A DNA stretch of 64,000 nt from Caprimulgus europaeus (Eukaryota; Chordata; Aves; Caprimulgiformes; Caprimulgidae). Shown here in pieces: positions 34,746-47,950 of the stretch (positions are counted from its first letter, which is position 1; the number at the start of each line of letters is the position of its first letter). The stretch covers positions 21,775,686 through 21,839,685 of the forward strand of contig OU015527.1 of assembly GCA_907165065.1 (NCBI GenBank). Reading direction: 5' to 3'. The notes beneath the pieces are model-generated. The model ran no database searches. It worked only from the letters and a program-made list of their open reading frames with translations, and had not been told where the DNA came from. The position numbers and the translations under genes were made by a program.

Positions 34746-37700
34746 TAAAGGAACTTCTTGGAAGGGCATCTGTGGGAATTGTATATTTTACTGTGATTTG
34801 TTTGATCTGAAATAGAAAACCAAAATTTAGGTAGAAGTTTCACATTATTATGTAAAACATCTGAAAATCAATCTCATCGTACCGTGTACAGTAATTCTAA
34901 TGTGAGTTCATTTTTACTCCTTAGGCTGTAAGATTAAAAAAAAAAACCCTGACAAAGGACTTAGTTTTTAATTCTGAGCCTGTTAACAGTTGCAGAGCAG
35001 AGACAACATTTGCTTAACTATTCTTCATACAGCAGTAGTGGAGTCAGTACTTTCCTTACCAACACATCAACAAAATCCAAGAAGGAGGATGGTCGATCTA
35101 GAGATGTATCCTACATACTGTAGTAGAAGTCCATTCTTAAGTGACTTATTTTAAATACTTGTTTTCTGGATTTGGTCACTCTCTTTGTCCTAGATTCACC
35201 TAAACAAAAAAGTGCTGCCAAAGGAAGAAATTTTAAACACAAACATTTGCTGTTACAAAAATATATCAGCAGCTTCATTCATACTTAGAACTCACACTGG
35301 GGGCTTTTTGGGAGGGCAACAGATTTGCCAAGGAGACAGATTTTCAAAAGGAAAGTGGTAGTCGTTAAAACACTGGAGACAGTCTCATGCAACTTACTTT
35401 GCCCACAGTGCAAAACTTCTGATGTTTGGTGGCTGCTTTTTTGGGTTTTTTTTAAACATAAGAGGGGTGGGGGAGGGAGGAAGATATTTGAATATATTTC
35501 TGTTACTGTATACCTGGTGCTGTACGGTAGCCAAAAGAACAAGACTGAAAGGTAAAAGTCTAATAAGCTTAAGGATATTTGATAACTGTATCTGGAACAC
35601 AGAGACTACATCAGTCATTCACAACACCAAATGTATGTGTTACTGAACAGATCATGTTGTCAACTGTGGGAATTATCAACAGTACCTTTAATTTTCATGT
35701 CCCTTCTCTGTATTCAAACCTGACACATTAATGTTATATCAGTATTGGAGCTTTTTTTTTTCCAGATTACTACAGGATTTTTGGGAGATGAGGAGAAAAG
35801 CAAAGGAAAAGTTATTTATTTACATTGGCTACAGCATCTTTAACAAAAGACAAGTGCATTCATGGTCACCAGACGCTCTGGTAACATATTTTGTAAGCAA
35901 TCTCTGAAGATGCTGTGTTCCCGTAAACCCTTTCAAAGCTGCGGTTGTTGCACAAGGTAGCATCCTTCAGGTGCTACTGTGCTATCAGTGATCAAATCAC
36001 TTAACAATATACAACCCAGAACCGTCCAAAAAGAGGAGTGAAGACAGGAAGGCATGCTTTTTCGTATTACACAAATAGAATAGAAACCATTATGAAACTA
36101 AGCACTTTATCACATTTCCAAATAACACAAGAGAGCATCTTTTGTTGTCCTTGTTAACACTTGTGTCTTTAATTAACATTACAATTGGCATGCAAGCTGT
36201 CATTGTTTTAACACAATTGAAAGTCTCTTTTTCCACCAATTATTCTCTTGTAAGAAAACTGTGCAGTTGAAGACTTGTGAATGACATTGCATTTTAAAGA
36301 GTCCCTTTGGAGTTATTTTTAAAAAAACAGTTTAAGGAAAAGCTTTCAAATCTACCATTTGAAAATATTGTCAGTTAATTCCATTAGAGTTTTCCATTCA
36401 GATTACTGTATCTCAGGGTGGGAAAAAGTTTTAATTCTTCAAAATGGGAAGCAAGTTCAAAATGCTTATTTCATAAAAATTGTGGATACACAGAAAAAAC
36501 ATGTTTACTTGTTTATTTTGCATTTGTTAAGCCTTTCTGCCTTTAAAATTTAGATTATAAATATATCTGAAGCAGGTATGATGATTACCTTACAGATTTC
36601 TTATAAATGAATATGGTTATGTTAAAACTTTTGCAGTACCTCTGCATTTGCTTAAGCTAACAACTTTTCCAAGACTTTACTGAACTGAAACTGCCTACAT
36701 TTGGGATCTGATTCTGGAAAACTTTTGTGTGTAAGTGTACTCACAACAGTAGGGGGCTTTTATACTCTGACATGACATATAATAAACAAGAATTAAACTG
36801 AACAGCAGTGTCAGCAGACAAGATCAGGGTGTGTCAACACTGATGTTCTCTGACCTGCCAATCTGATCTCCTACAATCGCTTTTGTCCTAACAAAGCCGG
36901 TTGTTTTGGAGGACAGTGTATGACCTGCAGCTTAGTCTGGGCTTAGGCCAAGGAAGGTACTATTTCAAAGCAGCATATTCTAGCTATGCCACCAACCCAA
37001 ACAGTCTGGATTTGGCATCTGTGATAAACCAAAACCTAACTGGTTCAAACCACCGGCTTGGAAGCAGTAACGGGCTGCCTCTGGAAGGTAACACCCCATT
37101 TGAAAAATCCATCACTGAAGCTGAAAGCAGAGCTGTGTAAAGCTTGCAGAACTACCGAGCAGCTTGCAGGACAGGGCAATCCTGACAATCAGCTGATAAA
37201 GTACCACTGCTGTCACAGCTCATTTGAGACAAAGTTTATTGTGAAAGAATAAAGGAAGCTTTAAATAATCTAATTAATGTATTTTGTAGATTTCTACACA
37301 GATCCTACAAGCTAACAAGACAAACAGGTTACCCTGGCAATACATCACATGCTACCAAATGTGCAAAGCAAACCAGCTGTTGAAAGAATAATTTTCTGAT
37401 TAAGTAGAAAATTTAATGGTAACTGATAAAACCAGAAGTGGGATGGGGGAATGCAGATAGTGCAGTTTTCTTAATGACTCACTAACTTCACCTGTTCTCT
37501 CTGTCAAAAAGTTCAGTAGTAGTACACAAGTTTCCTTCAGTATGGCCAGATAATGATATGAGAAGGGAAAGCAAACAGGCTACAGGCTGACTTCGTTTGG
37601 TTCATTACAGCCTCTCCCACCCTCAGACTGCTCTCCACAGTTTTCAAAACATACTGCAACAGAGGAGCAGGGGAGAGAGATAGCAAAAGCGGTTGAATCA

Positions 37701-39709
37701 GATCAAGAATGAGTACCTCACAAAAGCAAAGCTGTAGGTGTAAAAGAATCCTGAAACAAAGGAAAACCTCCACATGAACATTGCAGGAGAGGAGAAAGGA
37801 AGGAATAAATAACCATTGGTGATACTGATTCACTGGGAACCTTGCAGTAGAGAATGCAGTATGCCTTCCAATTCCCAGCATCACCTTCTCATTGTGTATA
37901 GACCTGCCCTGAACAGGTTTAGACAACCAGTATTTAAAGTGCTGGCAGCTGCCTGGAGCTTCTTCTATGATAGGGCTCCCACTATAAGTACCAGAAGCTG
38001 TAGTGGCATTAGCAGTTATGTGTGTGAGGGAACCCATGAGGAGAAAGCAGGCAGCCTTAAGGGCACAGTTTAATCCCTGTAATTATGTAGGCCTGGTAAT
38101 ATAAAGCTCTGCAAACAAATTCTGAAGCTCCATAAAACTGGGAGTTTGGGATGTTTCCTGAAGGATCTTTGTTTTAAAAACAAGTATTTTGGCAGCCTCT
38201 GACATGCATTATCCATTTCAGTATATTTTCTCACTAATTATAGACTATGCCTAATTTCCTCAGAATAATAGCCTGAAATTTCTAAAGATAAGACTCTGTC
38301 ATAAATTGACTTAATCGCATTTTAATTAATTTTCATTTATTGCATTGGCGAAAGTATTTTTTCCCATTAAATGCAGAATTAGCACATTTTTGAAAGAAAG
38401 AAATACTTTGAGGAGAGCAAACCAGCATATGGACACACAACACTGCTGAGGCATCACACTCTTAATCCAACAGGACTGATGAACAATCAGGAGGTGCTCC
38501 AAATCGTAGGGAGACTGAGGCCAAAGAGGTGGCAGCTCTCCTGTGGACTGGGTTCCCAAAGAATTTTTTGTTAGACTTCTAAAAATCTGAAAATATTCTG
38601 CACCAGGAAGAAGATTAAGGGAATGAGCAGCAACCACTTTCCATCAGATCCTGCAATCACAGTTTGCATGAAAGGTTTTCAGCTGAGAATGTATCAACAA
38701 TAAAAAAGCAGCAGCTGGAAACAGGAAAACACACACCTGATCAAAATAGTCATTGAGGAAAAACTTGAGTGTTGTCATGCTTCTTTAAAAAGGATTCATA
38801 TGTATTCCTCCCTCACAGCAAATCACTTGTCCATAGAGAATTTTATAAATTATTCCTCCAGAAATATTTATTCACTTATTGCAGTATAAACCATTATTAG
38901 TTCTAACTGGATTATTCTGTGGGAATAAAAGAGAAATGTAGTATAGGCTGTGTCTTTTGAGAAATGTTGTATTATCTGTCTTTGGACACTGAAAAATGTG
39001 TAGTTTCAAAAATAGATTATTTGGAAGATCCCAGATTGAAGCATCCCATGGAGGCTCAATTTCTGAGATTTTGATGAATTTCAAGTCTCTGAGAGAACTA
39101 GCAATCTTTAAAGGTTGCCCCAGAACCAAGGAACTGAGGTGTGTGAGTTGGATAGGTTTGTCTGAGCATTCAATTATGCAGCACTGAAATTTGACAGGCT
39201 AGTACACCTGACTTCACCTGATAATGAGTATGCTGACCCTTACTCAGGTGTCTGATTCTAACTATTCACTTTAAAAAAATATACTGATCTGTGAGTGTGT
39301 TTAAAAGACAGTGTAACTTCAGTTTAACTTCATTCACTTACATTCATATTTATGCAGATATGAATAAAATACACATTTTATCAATTTTTTAATTAAGCAA
39401 TACACTTGGCATGTTCCAGTGGTAAAGTCTGCAACATGGAAAACAACTTTTAACCACATTGCTTATGAGTTAATGGAATCAGCTAGAAATGTAGTGCCAC
39501 ATATGACTAGCCAAAATATCCAATGCTACAGACACACCAATATTCCTGTAGTCCTTATTTATAAAAGAAATCCATGTGATTTTAATGTCAGCCCTTGCAT
39601 TAAAGAATACTTGAACTCAAGCCCTGGGTTTCAAACTTCACTGCAGGTGACAGATGCAGCTCCCCTTAATAACTTTACAACCTATCTATCAAGTCCATTC
39701 ATTATCATG
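34746..39709. other. AT-rich, no coding gene recognised (within inferred MIR31 host interval)
   Basis: Low-repeat AT-rich DNA. The frame at 37537-38037 (minus, 166 codons) has no family resemblance. No other hairpin as good as mir-31 was noticed. Confidence 0.5.
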
Positions 39710-40400
39710 GCTGTGCTGCCATTCAACGAGACCTGGACACGCTGGAGAGCTGGGCGGAAAGGAACCTGATGAGGTTCAACAAGAGCAAGTGCAGAGTCCT
39801 TCACCTGGGGAGGGATAACCGCATGCACCAGTACAGGTTAGGGGCTGACCTGCTGGAGAGGAGCTCTGAGGAAAAAGACCTGGGTGTGCTGGTGGGCAGC
39901 AGGCTGGCCATGAGCTCCTCAGTTCAAGAGGGACAGGGATCTTCTGGAGAGAGTCCAGCGGAGGGGACACAAAGATGATGAGGGGCCTGGAGCATCTCTT
40001 GTGTGAGGAGAGGCTGAGAGAGCTGGGACTCTTCAGCCTGGAGAAGAGAAGACTGAGAGGGGATCTTACCATGTCTATAAATATCTGAAGTGTGTGGAGG
40101 CCAAATGGATGGGGCTGGGCTCTTTTCAGTAGTACCCAGTGACAGGACAAGGGGCAATGGGCACAAACTGGAACACCAGAAATTCCAGACAAGCCTAAGG
40201 AAAAACTCCCTTACTGTGAGGGTGACAGAGCACTGGGACAGGCTGCCCAGAGAGGCTGTGGAGTCTCCATCTCTGGAGATGTTCAAAACCCACCTGGATG
40301 CTTTTCTGTGCAACCTGTTGTAGGGAACCTGCTTTGGCAGCATGGTTGGACTAGATGATCTCATGAGGTCCCTTCCAACTCCGACCATTCTGTGATTCTG
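39710..40400 (+). mobile_element. CR1 LINE, 5'-truncated 3' segment
   Basis: Well-preserved plus-strand CR1 3' segment of about 690 bp. It starts at CTGTGCTGCCATTCAACGAG and encodes [37 protein letters not shown], then in shifted frames EKDLGVLV and [11 protein letters not shown]. It ends with GGTTGGACTAGATGATCTCA and ACCATTCTGTGATTCTGT. It is among the youngest-looking CR1 copies here. It lies antisense to the inferred MIR31 host transcript. It is non-autonomous and truncated. Confidence 0.95.
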
Positions 40401-43400
40401 TCAATTTTTAAAAATGATACTACACTTTCAGATATTCAATTTTGTTTAGCTAAAAAGTCATCATACATGTTATCCAAAATTGAACTACAAACGTATAGGA
40501 GATACCAGTAAAGTAAGTCACATGACTAAGCAGGAAAGTAGGCATAATTTTCTAAAAAACTAAATTAGTCATTTTTTAAGATCAAACACAGTGACAACTG
40601 CTATCAGTAAATCAGGTAAAGATGTTTAGCAAATTCTGTTAAACTGCTTACCTCTCTTTAAGATTAAAAAATTGATACAGTAAGAAAAATTTTGGAATAC
40701 AGCATCCTTAGATTTCTCAATTTGACATCTGAATTCCAAATCCATGTTATGTGATCCTCTCTCCTCCTTACTGAAAGTGAAAACTCCAAACATCCAAATT
40801 ATTCAGTAACTGACAACTCAGCCTTCTGGGTAAATAGGATATTACCACTGACTTGGTGGAAGCAGGGACAGACTAATGCTTATGTTTGGAAGTCAGAATG
40901 CCACTAAACCAGAACCAGGTAACTACTCCAGTGCCCTGTACAAAATCTGTCCTTCCAGCACACTCTGTGAGTCATTGGTACATCATGGGAAATAACAAGC
41001 TGCCACAAAACAAAAAGAAACATGAAATAGCTCAGATTCTCTCAATATTTCTCTTTCTCCAATGAGAACTGGTTAAGACAGTTAGCTAATGTGTAGCCAG
41101 ATAAAATAAAACATATCTTAAATAAATTGCTAGGACTGAGGTCAGTGATGATGGGACACTCTACCATCTTCAAACAGGAACAGGAATTCTATAAGCTCAT
41201 ATAAAATTTAGCTTTGTCACTGGAAGACTCATTTTAATAATGAAAACAATGGCTATTATTTTTTTCAGGAGTATCTTGTATGCTAATATATACTTCCACA
41301 GGGAAGGGGATCTCATGGATAGCTTCCTACCCGCTGCTTGACAAGATAATAATCTTTCAGCTCGGAACAAAGTTTGATATAAATGACAGATAACACTCTT
41401 AAGTGGCATGACAAGGGTAAATGCTGTTTTGTGAGAATGTCAGCCTGTTACATACTTGTATATTCTCTATTGGCAAATAAACAGCCTTGGCTACTTAATT
41501 TGTTTATTCAAAGAGACTAAGACTAAGCAGTTCACAAGGCACAAGGAAAAAATTCAAATATACGGTAGAAAAATTGAAGTGGTATTCACACTGTCCTGTT
41601 CATTCAAACAACTTTGTTACTACTGCTGTCCTAAAAAGGAAATCCTCACTTCACGTGCGATGGTGTGATGCATATGCTGAATGGCCACAGGATATGGCTT
41701 TGGTGTGTAAAATTAACTGCACCATGATGCATCACTGCTGAACTAAGGGCTCAGCTAGGTCTGAACAATAAATCAAGCCCGTAACAAAACCACTTTCTCA
41801 TCAATATATTATGATAACTAACAAAAGACCTATAGAGCCAAGAAGCAGAACACAGTGATTTGTTAAGTATGTCTAAGCTTTTTGTTATTTCTGCCTTGTG
41901 GGTTTCACTCAGACTATACTGTAAGGCATTTATAAAAGACTTGCATGCCTACAGTGGCATTAGCTTCTGCTCCCCCCACAAATTAACAAATGAACTACTA
42001 ATCTGGAAATATAAATCAGGTACATCAACACGAGATATAAATTGTTCTGCAGCTTACAGGCTGTCAGTTGTCCAAATTATTCAGCCTGTTTGTTCCACTC
42101 AGCACAGAAATTAGAAACTGATTCCTGAACATAGGAAAGCACTGAAGTTGTCAGGAAGGTTACTGCAGTATGGTCCTCAGGCAGGCATACCATATGCATC
42201 AAGTTACCTTTCTATTATGATTGGTTCATATTAACCATAACATTTGTGAAACATGTTTGTGTATAAAGGACTCTTGTCACCTTTTCTACTTTCACAGACT
42301 GGGACTTCCAAAACTGCACCCTGTTACAAATGAATGGAAAGATGATGCAGACATCTGTCTTATAAGGAGTCAGAGATTTGAAAATACATTATTATTCATT
42401 AGTGATTTTGCAACCAACATTTTTTAAAAATTAACCTAGTTATGAAATCGGTTATTTTGTGTTTTTTTCTGGTTTGTTTTACTGTTCCTGACCTGAACAT
42501 TCTCTGTTGCACTTTAAAGAAAGGTGCTAATTACTATTCCTGGGTAACTTCTTACAGGGACAGGTGTCAAATGTGTTTTTGTGATCTAAAATGTTCTTAA
42601 AATAGCTTCCTGTGCGCAGCATGTTCCTAAATAGGTCTAAGAAACATGGATTCAGTAAAGCTTCCTACTGCATCAAGAATATCTTTATTGGAAAGGAATT
42701 TGCAAATTAACTAGGGTTGATCCGGATTTCTGATTTTTAAGTATGGTTTAATCCTGATCCAGGCCAATACATGGAAGTTTTGTTTTTCAATTTTGGGCTC
42801 AAACCTTTTCAGTTCACTGCACAGAAAGCTGCCCAATGTCTACTGCAGCACTGCCTTTCTCCCCACTCATCTCACAACCTACATTTCAGACACTGCCAGT
42901 GGAGACAGAGCTGGCTGCTGGAAGTTTAGGTGAAACAGTGACGATATGCTGGGAATAGAGAACTTGTTGCAGGAATTCAACTGCTTGTATTTTCTGTTTC
43001 TCTAATGTGGACTTTTTTAAAGGAAATAGATACAGTTTAATAACTTGGCACTTCTGAAGCAGGATTGTAGGGAAAAGGAAAGGTTGACCATGATTAGCCA
43101 ATAAAAATTGTCTGGATAGAATATAGGAATTACTCTTCTTCATGCAGAATAGGTTAAAGAACCCAGCCCTATGTACACCTGGTTAAACAAGTAGTGTGGC
43201 TGGTGGATACATACACTGAATCCTACCTATCACGCAACAGGCATCATCACTACAGAAAAATTTCCAGAGGGAACAATAATTTCTGCTGAGAAGTCACTGC
43301 TGGAGAAGACCCGCTGAACTGAGAGGTGAGTGATGTCAAGACCAACAGAGTAACAGAAGAAAAATGATTATTTTTTACTCTTTTTTACTAATTTTAAGTG

Positions 43401-46400
43401 ACAAAGTATGTTTGCTGGCTTGTGCAAAGCAGCTTTAAAATACATTCAGAGAGTAATCACAGGTCATTCGCTCCATTTTAAAAGTCTGACCTCACATATT
43501 TTACCCTCTAATTTTCACCTCTTGGTTACCTTGAAAATTTGTGAATACTATTTGCAAGAACAACTGCTTCTTGTATTTAACTACATGCAGCATTGGCTCA
43601 ATTCCTCTGAATGTCAGGGCTGATTTTGATAATCACATCTGTAGAAATGGCTGGTGCCCAGTACTTTACCAGATCAGATCTCAACTGATAATTATTTACT
43701 GCCAAACATGATCTCTTAATTCACTGATTTTCAGAAAGACACTTGCATTTCTATTAGCAATAGTTCCTAGCTATATGTTTATATAATATATTTTCAAGTT
43801 TTCTACCTTGTACAGTCCATTCAAAAGCCTATGTTCTGGGAAATCAGTAAGCATGGTACATGAAAGGACAGACTTTGCTGTTTGTTGCAGAAGCTGCAGG
43901 GCATACGTGAATTAAGTGTAAAGCTGGGAGAAAGGAAAAGAGTGATCCTGCTGTACAGACATTGAAAGCCCCCTTAGCAAACTGAATTCCTTCTCAAGTC
44001 TACATTTCTTATGCAAAGCTGGGACTTGACTTCTTTCAGTTTTCGGAAATGCCTACTATTGTTAGCACTTTGTTTTCTGAATAGCCAGGATTTATTTTTA
44101 AACTTGTATCAACACATCACACATCTACTAACACTGAAAACAGGCAACAAAATCAAAAGCCAGAGAAGGAAGATTTACTGATTTACTAACTGTACAGTAG
44201 GACAGCAGTATGCTGTCTTTTAGCATCATGTCTCCCTTAAAAACAAATGACAAACTTTAAGAACTCATTCATCTGCCCAGTTCTCACTTTTCATAGCTCC
44301 CTCCCATAAAGACATTCCTCCTTCCACTGACCCTTCCTTTGATTGGAAGTTCTCACAGAATCTGTTTATCTGCCAACTGTGCAGCATCACTAACAAGTGA
44401 GGGGAGACCAAGATGCAGCAGAGACAGCCAGAGGTATTCTGAGCTCAGCCTGACATTAAATCACACATATTGTAAAGGCAAATTCCTTTGTATTCTTCCC
44501 TCAGCCCCCTCAAAGAACAACCAAACCCACAGTTCTTCACTGAACTGCACTTTTATTGTGGGTTTTGAGTTGCCAAGAATAAAACTGCTTAGATTCCTTA
44601 ATTCTGACCATCCTGTAACTCTTCCACCCTCCAGACATGTTACTTCTTACATCATGTGAGGGGATGCAGTGCCTTGTTCTGGACAGAACTTGACTGCCCT
44701 CCCCATGGATTTTTAAGAAGTAGTACTGCTTTGCTAGTGGTATCCAGAGGACACACAACAATAGCATTGTTGTGCTATTCTGAAGGCACCCTCTAAGAAA
44801 ACGATTAAGATTTACACAAGGATTTCTTGTTTACTCATTATTTCTTTCATTTATTCCAGACTTGTACTTTCTCCTTCCAATTACAGCTCCTTCAAGCAGT
44901 ACTCTTGCACTAAGAAATAAAAAAATAAAATTGTACATACTAGAACAAACATCTTTCCCTTACATGAGATTTTAGAGTTGCAAGAAGCCTCCAAAAAGAG
45001 GACAGCTTGCTTCATTTCTTGGAATAAGTTTGGTCAAACACAAAGAGAAACTTTAAGACAAGGAGCTGTTTAAAACTAAGCAAGGACCATACTGCTTCCT
45101 GTAGCTCAGGACAACACTGACTCGTTCTTTGCTGTACAGCCAAGCATCCCAACACACTGACACACAACACCTCAAAGCAAAAATCTTGATTCTGTTCTCG
45201 GGCTAGAAATTCCTCTGTAACTGAGTGTGCTGCAAATGTTTAAAGCAGCCTGTTTGCTTTTCAATATAAAGAAAAAAGGCACAAAAGCCCTGCCACAACT
45301 ACTTGCACAAAGTCCAAAATCTGAGGTCAATCATTGTGCTAATGCACTTCCTTTTCACTTTAAGGTTGTATCCAACCTTTACAGCTACAAAGACACTGAA
45401 AGATTTCTCTTTGTCTACATACTGTTATACTACTGCCTAGGAGCAGTGGACTACTGCCTTGTTTCAGTCGACAGCAAAAATCCACTCTTGACTTTAAAGG
45501 TGGAAAACTCATTCCTGATGAAGCTAAGTTTTATTTAAATTGAAGATACAATCCTAAACTGGGCTAGCTATAACTGCGTATCCACCTTTTCTTTACTACT
45601 TTCCAGAGCAGATGCAGGAAGCATGAAAAAGAAATCGATGGCTACACACAAACGTGATAACCAGTTTAGATTCAGGGTGTCAGATACCAAAGAATTAAAG
45701 ATTATGCCTGTTCAGAACAGACTTTGGTTAGTCAGGTGGTGTAGAAGTACGATTTTTTTTTCTCCTCTTTGTAGATAATCCTACTGTACATGGGCTCAGA
45801 TGCTCCTCAGCATTAAAAGTTATGGAAATCTTTTATTTTTAGAAGCGTATTGAGAAAGTGTTTTATTCATCACCAGTACAAGTCCTATCTTGAAATAATC
45901 TGTAATAAATCCCTTCTAAAAACTATACATGCAGGGCAAACACTTAATTCCGTCTCAGTGCTACCGTTTTATTTTAAGAAGTTTTCTGAAAAACTAAGCT
46001 AAGTGGACTTAAACTAATGTACTGCTGAAGGGAAGTTGGATGACAAGTTTACACCGCAATAGCCTTCAGGGGTTCCTTCTTAATACAAAAAATGAAAATC
46101 AGACAAACCACAGGTTGCAGGTCCATAGTCTTCACCACTGTTTCGCTTAATTAAGAGATCTCATCTGATCATGTCAGTGGTAGTCTGTAGCCAAAATGTC
46201 TCAAAAACACTAACACTAACACAGAATAACTACTGGCTTGCAAAAAAAACCCCAACAAACTCACACTGGAAAAAAATTACTAACACAGCTCACAGAAAAA
46301 AAAGAAGTGTATACACAGGGGAAAGAACAGCAAAGAAGTGCAGAACTTTGTAGTATTTGTAAGTTTTTGCTTAGTAAGAGCCTTCAGAAATTTATTGTAA

Positions 46401-46749
46401 TATGGCCTCAGCTCCAGTCATAAGGAAAGGATACGGTTAAATATGATGGGGGAGCCCCCGTGCAAGTAAAAAGCAGTATGATCATCTATACGAAGTTTCC
46501 TCAGCGATCTGCACAGGCTAAACGTAAGTCAGTACGAGATGGAACAGCAGCTAGCTGTAAGCTGCGGCAGTTTGTCCTACGAAAGCATTTACCTGAAGCC
46601 ACACCTGAGAAGCGTGGCAGGGTCTGGCTCTGGCTTTATGCCGTTCCCCATTATTTGCTTAAGATAAATTTATTCTTTAATTCTTCCCATTCCATCCTCC
46701 AGCACATCCCGGTTAATAACCCGACACCCGTTTCACGTTAGCGTAACTA
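40401..46749. other. AT-rich, no coding gene recognised (within inferred MIR31 host interval)
   Basis: 6.3 kb of repeat-poor, AT-rich DNA between the CR1 and the CpG island. Frames of up to 106 codons have no family features. This is the region where first-intron or early exons of a MIR31 host transcript would lie. Confidence 0.5.
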
Positions 46750-47950
46750 CTGTTTTATCCGGGAAGTGACTTTTAGTACTTGGACTCTCCCGCCGACGAG
46801 ACGAACCACCCCCGCGGCCGGGGACCCCGCCGGGAGGGGGCCGAGGGCCGCTGTGGCCGGCAGCGCCGGGGAGACCCGCGTCCTTCCGCACGCACCGCCA
46901 CCCCTCGGAGGAGTCGGTTACCGAGCCAGTGAGCCCCCCGCCGGCTCCCCGCGCCCACTGAACAGACTGCGGGACACGGAAACGGCGATTCGTGTCTCCT
47001 TCGGCCGCGAGTGCTGACAGAAGGCGCCAAGGTCTCGGTCGCCGCCAACCCAGCCGGGGCCGTTCCTCCTCCGGTGGACACCGCGCTCCTCGCCCTCCAA
47101 ACGAAAACGGTCCCCGGCAGTGCTGCCTAACGGGAGGGCTCCCCTCCGGCCGCGGAAAGCGAAGTTGGTCCCGCCCGCGACGGCTACGGGCTCTGCGCAG
47201 CCTCTGGCTCCCTTAGGGGACAGCCATGGTCGCCCCGCGCGGGCAGCGCCACCCGCCCCAGCCCCGCAGCGCGGCCCCGTCCGTACCTGCAGCGGCGGAG
47301 CCCGGCGAGCTGCGGCACGGCGGGCGCCTGGCCGCACCGCCACACACCTGCAGCCGCGCAGGAGCGGCCACCACCGGCGCCGCTCGCTGCCCACGCCCGC
47401 GGGGGGACACGCCTCGCTCAGCCAGGGCTACCGCCTCGTCGCCGTCAGGCGGGAAGGGGCGGGGGCGCGGCGGGCAGCCTGGCCGGCGCGGCGGTGCCCC
47501 AGCGGCGAGGGGCCGTTCTTGGCCGCCGCCACTTCGTCTGCCCCCGATCTGCTGCGTGCATTTTCCATGTCCCGCCGGGCCCGCCCGGCCCCTCCAGCCG
47601 GTTTGTTTCCTTTGCTTCTCCAGCTGCGCTGCAGTCGAGGTGCCATTTCTCGTGCGCGGGGTCCGCAGCGGCAACTCGCCTCGAAGGCACCTTCTCCGAG
47701 AGCCAGCGTCCGCCCGGCACCCGGCTCCCTACTAGGGAGGAGCCAGTTTCCGGCCGCAGACCTGTCGCCCGCTCCCAGACTTGCTGCAGGTCGCCGGCGC
47801 GGAGCGGCCCGGCCTGCGCGTCGCTGGGGGCCACGCGCGGGCCTCAAGAGTTGCGCTGGCGCAAGGTGTTGCACCCTGTCGCGACAGCAGCCGACAGCTG
47901 GGAGAGCGGATCGCCTGGCGTGGGCTTACGGGCTGTTCGGATAGGCGGTA
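46750..47950 (-). promoter_or_regulatory. CpG island, candidate MIR31 host-gene promoter with minus-strand splice donors
   Basis: A sharply bounded 1.2-kb GC- and CpG-rich block stands out from AT-rich flanks. On the minus strand two strong donors are visible: CTGCAG|GTACGG with the exon ending at 47287, and CTGCAG|GTGTGT with the exon ending at 47348. No comparably good plus-strand donor was found. Frames of 130-274 residues on both strands overlap heavily and are low-complexity Ala/Arg/Pro/Gly, as expected for non-coding GC-rich DNA. I checked it against the N-termini expected for MAP1B (the next gene after CARTPT in mammals) and MRPS27 and found neither. The association with MIR31 is inferred from strand, distance and the absence of any other promoter. 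Confidence 0.65.

Larger units (their letters stand above)
34662..47400 (-). ncRNA. MIR31HG: Inferred MIR31 host transcript (MIR31HG-like), extent uncertain
   Basis: In mammals miR-31 is processed from a long noncoding RNA that starts at a CpG island several tens of kilobases upstream on the same strand. Here the only CpG island near the hairpin lies 12.5 kb upstream on the minus-strand side and has minus-strand splice donors. I therefore infer a spliced minus-strand lncRNA starting near 47.3-47.5 kb and containing the hairpin in an intron or exon. Exons inside the interval cannot be recognised from sequence alone, and the 3' end may lie left of 34.66 kb. The span is a hypothesis, not an observed gene model. 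Confidence 0.5.

Noticed and set aside
47120..47944. 274-codon plus-strand frame, and the 158-codon minus-strand frame at 46918-47394
   Set aside because: Low-complexity Ala/Arg/Pro/Gly frames on both strands of a CpG island with no family signature. The minus-strand frame superficially resembles a mitochondrial presequence, but no downstream exon supports it.
46750..47950. First exon of MAP1B (gene next to CARTPT in mammals)
   Set aside because: The expected N-terminus is absent on both strands, and no MAP1B exon appears to the right.
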